From assembly GCA_036785325.1 (NCBI GenBank), contig JAXIVH010000028.1:2877386-2941385 (forward strand): DNA of 64,000 nt, in the 5' to 3' direction. This DNA comes from Urophycis tenuis. Taxonomy: Eukaryota; Chordata; Actinopteri; Gadiformes; Phycidae. The position numbers were made by a program, and so were the translations under genes. The notes under the pieces were generated by a model. That model had not been told where the DNA came from and ran no database searches. It saw nothing but the letters and a program-made list of their open reading frames with translations. Below are positions 1 to 11,600 of the stretch, in pieces (positions within the stretch are counted from its first letter, which is position 1; every line of letters starts with the position of its first letter).

Positions 1-399
1 TCATTAAGTTAGGTCAAAGAGTTCATTCTAAATTATCATCCAACGTGACTTTGGATGAAAAAGAATACGCCGATTTTATTTTTTATAGTGGCACAAATAA
101 CGACAAAAAAAATAAACAGGAAAAAGACATTTCCAGAAACAACATAAATGTTTTTTTTTATTTAGCTAAATCTACTAAGTATATATCTTCACGCTCGCCG
201 TTGAGCCTTCATGAAAGGTCATGCAAATTATACCCATAAATCTACCGCAGTGCCCTGAACCTCGCTGGGTTCAAACGTCCCTCCTCTGCCCTCTGCAGGG
301 TGAGACCGGGTGTCGGGGTGTCGGGGTGTCGGGGTGCAGGGGGCCAGCGTGCCCGTGAGGGGCTCTGGGTGCGGCGGCGTCGCTGGGAGTCGAGCGGCT
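1..399 (-). other. ezr 3' UTR and downstream flank
   Basis: No coding exon is seen here on either strand. Read on the minus strand, this follows the ezr stop codon. AATAAA-type signals on that strand lie at about 75-80 and about 158 (TTTATT on the plus strand), so a 3' UTR of roughly 240-330 bases is plausible. The short open frames in this stretch have no recognisable content. The poly(A) sites are inferred from the hexamers only. Confidence 0.4.
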
Positions 400-3300
400 C
401 TACATGGCTTCGAACTCGTCCACCCTCTGCTTGGTGTTCCCCATGCGGATCTGCCGCAGCGTCTTGTACTTGTCGCGGCCGACGCGGACGTTCTCCGAGT
501 GCAGCAGGTCGTTGTCCGTTTTCTTGCTGTCGTCCCGGGAGGAGGCGAGCTCCGAGCTGAGCTCCTGCGGACACAGCGGAGGGGCGCGGGTCAGCTTAGT
601 TCACAACGCCTGTTCAGTACCTCAGTACCTCCACTCTGATTGGTCCATAACGTTGCTAGGACGCGTGTTATCTTTCCAAGAACGCGACATCCTACATGTA
701 CAAATCCAACGGCACCAATAACGGTCGGCAAACACCTATGGGCTGGAAACCAAAACCTGTTCTGGATCCACCCTGACGCCCAGAGGTGTCTGTTAGTCCG
801 TCAACAGTTATCCCGCCTGGGAGTTAACCAGGCACTGACATCCCAAAGGGTGACTGCTCACCTGGTTCTTTTGAGTTCTGTTTGACCCAATTGGGTACTC
901 GGTCTATTTTACCCAGATTCCTGTTTACCAGGTTCTGACTGGTTATGATGTCTCCTAAAGGGCACCTGTGGCCCTGGGTCCGACCGCTCCCCTGACCTCA
1001 CCTGCAGCTGTTTGTGGAGCCGCTCGTTCTTCTCTGCCTCGGTGCGGCGCTCCTCCTCACGCCAGTGGTCAGCGTTCTCCTGCTGCTGCAGCTCTGCACT
1101 GTAGCTGCTCTGCTCCTCGTTGTGCTCCTCGTGGTCACTCTCGCTGTCTGAGGAGGAGGAGGAGGAGGAGGCGGCTGGAGGAGCCCGGGAGGTTGGGGAG
1201 GTCATCACTGCATGCAGCTCCTCCTTGGTCCTGCAGAGGTCCTCCTGCACCTCCCTGGCCTGTGAGGAGCAGAAGAGACATAAGTCCCATTCAGTGTTCT
1301 CCTCATCCATTCATTCCATTCATCTCAAATGTGTCTCTGTGACTCTCTGTCAGATGTTTTACTCAACAAATGTCTTGGTCTAGTTGTGTCGTTTCCCTGG
1401 TTGAAGTTTGGTTATAGCTCTCCTGATCCCGAGATGAAGCTATACTTCTGATCAGAGCATCACTTGTTGACACCTTGTTGCCACAGCCCAATTCCTTTGT
1501 TGTAAGCGACTCAGAACCGGACTCACATGGTTCTTATGCTGATCCAGTAGCAGTGTCCAGGCCATGGAGCACTCAGAGCTTTTGTTGTTGCTCGAATTTT
1601 GATGATATGCTTTTGACTCGTTAAGTGTTTTGGATAACGGTGTCTGCTGGAGACTTAGTATTGGATTGGATTGGATCCTTGAAGCCCATGTATCTGAACA
1701 CCTGGCTGCAGACTAACTGGCCGAATGGAACACAACAGTTGTTTCCTTGACAAATTCAAAGGACTGGCCTCTCAACATGTGGAGTGTATCAAGTCTGGCG
1801 GGCAGTTTTCAGCTTCCATTACTTATTACCAGTTAAATAACATTAAACATGAGTGTGTGTGTGCATGTTCTTCAGGGGTGCGCAGGTGCCCCTCGAACGT
1901 CCCAGCCTGAGGAGGGTCTGGTCCGGAGCCCCGGCCGGGCCCCTGGGGGTCCGGGGGTTCGGGGGTCCGGGGGTCCTCACCTTGTTCTGCCAGGAGTCCG
2001 CCTCCTCCTCCTTGGTCCGCTTGGCCTCCTCCAGGATGGCGATCTTGGCGCTGAACTCGGCCAGCTCAGTGGCCTGGGGAGGAGGGGGAGGAGGGAGAGG
2101 AGGGGGAGGAGGGAGAGGAGGGGGAGGGAGGGGGAGGAGGGGGGCAGGGGGAGGAGGGTTGAGTGAACTGGTTCAAAGGGCCCGGTGCTGTCGGAGCACA
2201 CAGCCCTCTGGACACCAGCTACACCCTGGGGTCTGCATCTGCTGCCGGTACTGTAAGGAACATCTGCCTCCCTGGAATGCCGTACTGTACTTAGGTGGGA
2301 TTAAGGACCTGCTTTTATAGACGTAGCAGACATGGCTATAAACGAGGCGAAGTATGAAGTATGATTCATCCTTTGGGTTAGCTGTTCGTGTTTAATGCTT
2401 GGGTCACACGCAGGAGTCATAGTTCAGCTAGAGTACTCCTGCGAGGAGTAGAAGTCATACCACAGCACTAATATGATAGTATTATGTTATGAGGGTCGTA
2501 GGGATGGAGTATGGTACTGTACAGTTTCTGATTCCGTTATAATGTTAACATTATGAAGGTATAATGTGCTGTATTACTACGTACTAAGTAGCAGTAAGGT
2601 ACTACACTATCATCCACCTCCTCCCACCTCCACCCATCAGCTGCTCCATCTCCAACTCCATCACCACTATTGCCTCCACCACCCCTACTCCACCTCCCCC
2701 TCCACCCCTCACCAGCTGTTCCTGGCTCTTGATCTGGTCCTCGGCCTGCCGGAGCAGCTCCTCCTTGGCGATGATGGCCTCCATGCGCTCCGTCTCCAGG
2801 CGGGCTGCCTCCTGCTCCACCCTCCTCCTCTCCTCCTCCAGCCGCATTGCCCGGTCCAGCTGCTCCTGGAGCTCTGGGGAGGAGGAGGAGAACAGGAGAA
2901 GGAGGTTACAGCAGAGCTTCCTCAGAGATGATACACCTGTTCAACACCTCGCCTGTGGCCTCCTCTGGCGTCAGGTGAGAAGGTGTTTTGGGCGTTATGC
3001 TGAGGTTTGAACATTCTTGCGACCCAAACTTCTTTCATTTCTGTGCCTCTGCTTCCATGCACCTTGTTTGCCTTAATTGCGTCCCAGATCACTCAGTGTA
3101 CCCTGTCACTCACTTTGGAACCTCGTCCTTTGGTCGTCGTTTGCTCACGGCTACGACTTGTTAGGCCGTGTGTGGAGGACTTTTATGAGACCCTTCAAAC
3201 TTTTCATACGTTTCCATCAACACTGCAGCATTAAAATCCCTAAAGTCAGCCATCTCCCAGCACCCCGTGGGGTCAAACCCCATCGGAGGAGATACTGCTC

Positions 3301-5605
3301 TTCTGTGTTTTGTCTTCATTAAATCAGGACTGGAGAATAATGAATTCACCAAATCAACAGCAGAGGGCAGCTACTGCCCACTGTGTGTTGGGAGGGGTGT
3401 TTGATATGTCTATTATATGGTCTGATACGGTCCCGGTGGATTCCCTTCTGAAATTCACTGCATTAAGTTGAATAATTAGTTCTAATTAGTGATGTTATTA
3501 CAAAATTTAATTGGACAATTTATTGGACAAATAATAGTAATAGTAATTGATGAGTAAACTAATTAATAGTTTATTCATGGAACAGTTAACTAATCTGAAT
3601 TGTTGGGTCAGGCTGCGTTGTGTTGGCCATTTTGTGCATGCTGACCTTTCTCTGCTTTCTTAGTGGTCTCCTCGTACTGCATCAGCCTCATCATCAGGTC
3701 GCGCTTCTCCCTCTCCATCTCCTCCTTCTCCCTCTCAATGGCCGCTCGCTTCTTCTTCTCATCCGCCAGCAGTTCTCTGTGCAACACAAGCGGACGTTCT
3801 CCCTCACGGTGTGGACTTCCCATAATGCATTGCTTCCAACTCCCCGAGATTATCATACCGACCTTATCCACACCAAAACCCTCACCGGTACCCTCTTAGA
3901 ACCCCCCAGAAAGGTGAGATCAGGACCGTCATTGGACTGGGATTTGTACTTTTCAAATCAGACCAATGAGGTCGATGGTCCAACCCTTCCAGGTGACCAT
4001 GTGCCCCCCCTCCTCCCCAGGGACACGCCCCTGTAGCAGGGGCTCACGCTCCTGTGGGGAATGTGAACTTCTGGCCGACTGCTGAAACGCCCTGGTGATA
4101 TGCTACTGTCTCCCTGCACATGAATGATGTGATGATGTGTGCGTGCGTGCATGCGTGCGTGTCGAACCTCTCGATCTTCTTCTGCAGCTTCTCCTCGTGG
4201 GCCTGGGCCCTCATCTGCTGCACCTCGATGCTGTCCGGCTTGCGACGCCTCATGTAGAGCTCGTGGTTCCCCATGCACAGCTGCAGGATGCAGCGGTTGA
4301 CCCGCAGCCGCGGCGCGTAGAACACAAAGTCCTGCGCCAAACACGCACACCACACCGCGTGATCACAGCAATGATACCATGAACTCATCAATCATGATCA
4401 ATCATTATCGGATGAGTATTTCATATTGCTGTGATGACAGGGGGGAATCATTTCAGAGGTTAGCAGCAGGCCATCAAATCGCCATATGAACGGCGCGCGA
4501 TGAGGTGTGGTTACGTCATGTTTGGTTCACGCTGGCTCGCGCTGTTTACACACACACACACATAGACACACACACACATAGACACACACCCACACACACA
4601 CACACATAGAAACACACCCACACACATACACACATAGACACACACCCACACACACAGACACACACACACTCACACACACACACACACACACACTCACATC
4701 ACGTCTCACACACGGCCGGGTGTGTGCTGAGCCGTGGCGAGGTGTCGTTAACCGTGTTAGCACAGTTTGCTCAAGGGCATCTCAGCACACATTTAGCTGG
4801 TTTGAAACAAGAGGTCATATTTACGATATTACTAGAGTACTGAATAGAGTACTGGAATAAACTGAAATACACGTTGTTAGCACTAAAACAGATTCAGGTT
4901 GAAACTAACATAGTTATTTTTGTCTTTGCAATCTTTGCCCGGTTGCTACGGACAGCCACCACCGCTGTGGGTTTCTGTTCAGAGGAGAGCGACCAGGCCT
5001 CACCGGGGCCTTCTTGTCGATGGGCTTGATGATGAACTTCTTGTCATTGAAGGAGATGTTCCTGATCTCACTCCAGGGGAAGCCGATCTTCGGGGTGAGT
5101 CTGGGGAGGGAACGTTCCGGAGGTCATCCACCTTTCAGAGGCTACGTTTTCTTTGAGCTCTGATTGTTTCAGCAACAGTACATGAAGCCATCGTTGATGA
5201 CTGCAATATTGATCAATATACTATATATATATATATATATAATTTGGGGGTGTGATGTCATGTCTAAAGACAGGTGTGGGCCCTGAGGCTGGACCAGCTG
5301 GGAGCCAATGTTCTCTGCTGTTGTCTCCAAGGTGTTTGTGAGGTCACTAAACACACGCCAGGGCCTCTTTCCTGTCCAGAACATGAGGAACAGCGCTGAG
5401 CTGTGTTCAGACCCTCCCACCCAGCCAAGCCGGACACGTGTTGCTGTGTGCAGACACCAGACAGGCCCCAGGGGGACAGAAACACACACAACTGGGCCAG
5501 TGAACTCTCTGTGCACAAACCCTCGGTCAGCCGGTCAAACGTGCTGGGGGAGTGTGTGGTTAGTGAGGGTGAGGTGAGCCTGTAGGGTGAGTGACCGCAG
5601 CTTGT

Positions 5606-5640
<35 letters not shown>

Positions 5641-8600
5641 TGTGTCAACCGTGCATGAACTCTTGTCGTTGTCATAATAACCACGAGAAGGGATTCAGAT
5701 GCAGATATTTAGCATTTCCACAGAGGCGTCCTCAGACAGAGGTGGTGCTCACAAGGCTTCACTCTGGGTCTGCTTGTGATGTGGACCAGGGCAGGGTGTG
5801 GTAGTGGACCATCTCCTTCAGACTAGACTTTAGGCCACTACCCCTGCTCTGGAACACAAGTGGAGCGCTCCCATGTGTTGATGAGCAACACCTGTGCCTG
5901 TCGTACGATGAGCAGGATCTGTCCCCCGAGGGCAGGAGAACAGCTCATCTTCTCATTGCTAAAGTCTCATTATGATAATGAGGCGATGATGATACTATGA
6001 TAATGACATTATGATGACATTATGATAATGACGCCACAGTAACTGCTTTAGGATAATGAGACAAGGATAATATCAGAATTATACTATGCAAATGACATCC
6101 ACAGTTAACGAGACTGATGGGACTCTGAGACGAGGACATCGATAAGACTCAGACTCACTTGTCCTCCTTCCCGTAGATGTTCAGGCCCAGGGCATCCACG
6201 CCCAGCCACAGCTCTGTGTTCTTCCTGTTCTTGATCTCAAAGTAGTTGATGCCGTACATCTCCAGGTCCTGGGCGATCTTCAGGTACTCCAGCACAGCCT
6301 CCTCCCTGCCAGACACACAGGAGGAGTTCAGGGCGGCTCAGGTAACCAGGGCGACGGCTTCATGTGTTTTAACGAGAGTGGAGGCAACCAGCAGCAGGTT
6401 TAGTGATGTTCAGGCAGAGGGGTGGAGATGCTGCCAAGCTACTTCCTGGGGTTTGTTGAAAGACATTGGTCCACAGACCTTATTGAGACAACTCCAAGAA
6501 GGTATAGAAGGGGTTCAAAAGATGGGATCTTTAGTAGTAGCACAGTAGGGCCTGTTTGTTCCTAATGTAGTACAATTATTCACAATCGTCCTTTTCAAAT
6601 CGATTATTGTCATTATCAATCAATCATTGTAATAGTGGGTATTTCTGCCTTCACAACTTTAAAACTGAAATGATCAGCGTTGGTTAGTTATGTGCGCTTG
6701 TGTAACGACTCGTGTTGATGTAAACCACCTGACTGGACCTGGCAGGTTCTGGTGGACTCACTTAATCAGGGAGCCATGCTCGTCATGCCAGGTCTGGACA
6801 CGTTCCTCCCACTGGCCCTTGGACATTTTGTGTTGGTCCAGAACTCTGGACAGCAGAGACAGACGCTGAAGGAGTTAGTGTGGATTCATTGAACACAGCT
6901 CAGTAAACACAGTGCTGTGCCAACTCAAACAGCACGTAATGTGTAAACATACAATGACACAAAGACAGCTGGGTTAGTAAGACAATGTATTCAATGAACT
7001 ACCGTTTTGATATTTACACCATTTTGTCATTAAAGAGTCAGTAAATACAAAACCAAACATGTGGGTTTGCTGCCACCTGAAGGTTGGAAAAAGAACAACT
7101 CTTTGCTGAAATTAGCACTTGATTAGTTATTGACTTCAAGTTATCCATTCATTTATGTCGCCCTTCACTATTTATTAATTTATCCTTAATCATTTATGAT
7201 CTTTAACCCTTTGCTTGAAGATAGGCCTCCTAGAGTGGTACATCCAACATGGCCGACGTTGGACCTTACACCTGTGATGTAACAAGATGGTGGCCGGTGT
7301 GTACCTTTTGGGCAGCAGCCGGTCGGAGGCCAGATACCCGGGCTTGTGCACACCCTTGTTGTAGTCTCCGAACTTGGCCTGGACGGCGTAGGAGGCCAGC
7401 AGCACGGCGGACTCTGGGGGGCAGTAGATCTCGTCTCCCAGGATCAGGTCCTTCACCTGCAGGAAGAACAGCTTCTGGGTCACGTCCTGGATCAGCTCTT
7501 CAGACACGTCCTCGGGGTAGAACTTGGCCCGGAACTTGAACTGCAGGGGGGTCTCCTTCCTGACCTCCTGGGCCGTGACCTGTGGGAGAGGGGGAGAGAA
7601 GGGGGGAGGGAGAGAGGGAGGGGGGGGGGGGGGGGTTAAAAGGTGAGGAGAACACGTGAGAATGTGGTATGAATGAATGAATGAATGGGGAATATAGCGA
7701 GCCATTGTGTAGCTCTGTGCAGCTTAGCATAGCATTTTGTAGCTCATTGTTGTGAAAGGGTTTTGCAGAAACATACTGAATTTAGATTATGTAAAAATGG
7801 AAATTAGACCAAAAAACTCAAAAAACTAAAAAGTACAATTCATAAATATTGTATCTCCTCAAATAAGTAATTGTATAAATGTGCTTAAAAATGTTAAACT
7901 CCTTCCATAACAGCAATGTAGAGGATATTGGCAGGACCAGGTCATTTTGTGATCTGAGTCCTGAGTCCTGTTTACCTTCTTGTCAAATTTCAGCCAGGAG
8001 AGGCATCCTTTGTTGTCCAAATACTGCAGGCCAAAGTACCAGATCTCCCTCAGGCCAATGGTCCGAGCCACCTGGAGACACAGATCCTCTGGTTAGAATC
8101 ACAGTCTGATATATCATATCACAATCAGTCAAATCTGGGGTCTCAAAATCACAGTCTAATCAGTTGTCTAACCATCACAGTGTGAAATCTTACTGCTCTG
8201 AAATCTACAATCATTGTCTGATGTAGGATCTTTAAATCACATTCTAATGTGTGATCTAACAAGTACATCCTGATCTGACATTATGCACTCACAATCTAAT
8301 TGGTCACTTTACAATCAGTCGTAATCTTATTTGAGATAATACTGTGATTGTGTGATCCTCTATCTCAGTTCTCCGGTAATTGTTAGTGTCTCCCATAGAG
8401 GTCCTTCTGGAGAACCTGGATTGTGGAAGGCTTCAGTGAATCACTGGTTCACCTCCATGAGTCACAATGTGTGTGTGTGTAGTTCTGGACTCTAAATCCT
8501 TGCAGTTGGATCAGACCTGCTGCGCTGATTCAGAACTACCGACCCAGACACAGACTCTGCTTTGAAACATAAATGGTACCACGAAACAGCTGGCTGTGAA

Positions 8601-11600
8601 ACTGGACCAACAGAACCAAAAGGCATTTCTCTTCTGGAAAAACAACACGACGTAGGGAACAAGTGAACAACAACAGGACATAGGGAACAAGTGAACAACA
8701 ACACAACATAGGGAACAAGTGAACAACAACAACAGGACATAGGGAACAAGTGAACAACAACACGATGTAGGGAACAAGTGAACAACAACACAACATAGGG
8801 AACAAGTGAACACCAACAGGACATAGGGAACAAGTGAACAACAGGACGTAGGGAACAAGTGAACAACAACAGGACATAGGGAACAAGTGAACAACAACAC
8901 GTTGAGGGAACAAGTGAACAACAACAGGACATAGGGAACAAGTGAACAACAACAGGACATAGGTAACAAGTGAACAACAACAGGACAGAGGGAACAAGTG
9001 AACAACAACAGGACCCAGACCTGCTCACATGTGACCTGTGTTGTGTTCAAAGTGTTCAAAAGTACAAGTGCTCAAAAGTCTGTTAAAAAAAGTATTATTA
9101 TTACTAATTAACTGTGAACACTAATACTAATGAATTGGTCAAATAAGGAGACACCTTGGAGAAGGACCATCCTAGCACCCTTTTTCCTCACCACTTTGAC
9201 CTTAATTATAACATAAAACATACTTATCTAAGGCCTATTATTTTTTATGGAGCTATTCTGCTGAGTATGTCATTTTTCTAAGGCTGGTGAAATTATTGTC
9301 CACCATTTCATGAAGGACTTGGAGTTGGAGCAGGTTCAGTTGTTGATAGAAAATGCCGATGACGTGTTACATATCTGAACCTGGTCTGCATGCACATCAC
9401 TGCACCCAGTGCTGGTGTAGACATAGAGTCGTGGCTTTCTTGGCACCCACTTCCGGGTCCTGAAACACTCAGTGCCTCTCTAGGTGTTCCAGGACCCGGA
9501 GGCGCAGTGAGACCTGGTCCTGAGGAGTCCCTGGAGGGCGTCTGAGGGACGCCTCAGGGAGGAATGTGTGCCGACCCCGCGGGATGGCGGCTCGATGGCC
9601 GATGACTCACAGGAAGGACCGGGCGGAGTCAGGGTCAGAGGTTTGACCGTGACTCACACCCACACTGTGACTCACCAGGACAGGTGAGGACTGGAGTGTC
9701 TGTTTGGTCGGGGTTAGGGTCTGGGTTCAGGTGTTGGACAGGAGGGTCAGGTTAACGGGTTAAGCTCGGATGAGGTTTTAAGGTTGATTAGGTTTGAGGT
9801 GTAGTTTGGGTTTTAGGTGACATGTCAGGTGCAAAGTGCCGGGTTGCAGAACACCCACCTGGCCTGGTGTTTTGGGTTGTTATGGTCAGGGGTCAGGGTT
9901 AGGGTACTGACCTGGTCAAAGAGCTGCTTCCCCGTGGTGTTGGGTGGGCTAGGGGTCAGGGGTCAGGGTTAGGGTACTGACCTGGTCAAAGAGCTGCTTC
10001 CCCGTGGTGTTGGGTGGGCTAGGGGTCAGGGGTCAGGGTTAGGGTACTGACCTGGTCAAAGAGCTGCTTCCCTGTGGTGTTGGGTGGGCTAGGGGTCAGG
10101 GGTCAGGGTTAGGGTACTGACCTGGTCAAAGAGCTGCTTCCCCGTGGTGTTGGGTGGGCTAGGGGTCAGGGGTCAGGGTTAGGGTACTGACCTGGTCAAA
10201 GAGCTGCTTCCCCGTGGTGTTGGGGTTGAAGGAGAACTCCAGCTCGGCGTCCATGGTGGTCACCCTCACGTTGATCTGCAGAACGAAGGTCATTCTCTTG
10301 AGTCACGTGACCCAGCGAAGGTCATTCTCTTGAGTCACGTGACCCAGCGAAGGTCATTCTCTTGAGTCACGTGACCCAGCGAAGGTCATTCTCTTGAGTC
10401 ACGTGACCCAGCGAAGGTCATTCTCTTGAGTCACGTGACCACCCAGCAGACACCATCACAATACGATGTACAGACGTTTCCCAGCTCCTCGCTTCACCAT
10501 CAGTCTGTGCACGGCCGGGAATCGAACCCCTAACCCTTTGGTGTCGATGCAAAAACAAACCAGGTTGTAAGAACTACAAATAATCACAGACATCCTACAA
10601 AAAACTACAAAAAAATAATATTCTTCAAATCAATTCATTTGTTTATGCATGTCCCTGAAATTAATATCAATGTGTTAAATGTCATGGCTCAAACAGTTTG
10701 TGAATAAGTCTTAAATGTTTAGAGACTTGTCTTTGATCGGTCTTAACATTTCCCGAAGTCTTGAAGGTGTCTTAAACTGAGTGTTAATGTGGTCCGTAGG
10801 TCCACACATCCCTGCTGCTATCTGGCTGGACTCTGGACTACCCTTGCCAGGGCCTGCAAGGTTGCAAGACAGCAGATTACAATATCAAAATAGTGCTGCT
10901 CTGCCAAGTTTCCCCTGTACTGGTGCTGATATCCTCCCCCGGGCCCCCTAGCAACCAGCACAATGGTGAACAGCCCCCTATCAACCAGCACAATGGTGAA
11001 CAGCCCCTTAGCAACCAGCACAATGGTGAACAGCCCCCTAGCAACCAGCACAACTGACTCAACACACCCAGAAGAAAGCTTTGTTCACGTAATGTGACCT
11101 ATTATATATATTATATGTGAAACGTTGGGCAGTCAATGTCACTGAGTTCTGTTCAAGCAAAAATACATCAAACTTTTTGTCACAATGGAAACTTCAGTGG
11201 GGTGTAAAACAATTGTCAGTGAACCTTGACCCCATTCAAGTGTTACCCAACTGTTTTATGAAGTAACTCTATAGTGCACACCCCCCACGCCATAAAGATA
11301 AAGCCCTGAAGCATCAGGTCACCTCATTCCCTCACACCCTCTGACCAGCTCCCTGGCTCTGCAGGGATTCACCTCGGGTCTCAGAAAATGGCCGCCGCCC
11401 CGGCATTGCCATAGCAACAACCTTTACATTGGCACACCTCAGGATATGAGGTGTGATTGGACAGTTGCTCATTAGCAATACATACTGGTTTCTGACCAGT
11501 AGCTGGCCACAGCTTCCTTATTGATGAATTGTTTCCCTTGTTCGGTACTTTGTTCAGGTTTTCTGTGCAAAGTGTGATACGAATAAAGTTTGATTTGAAT

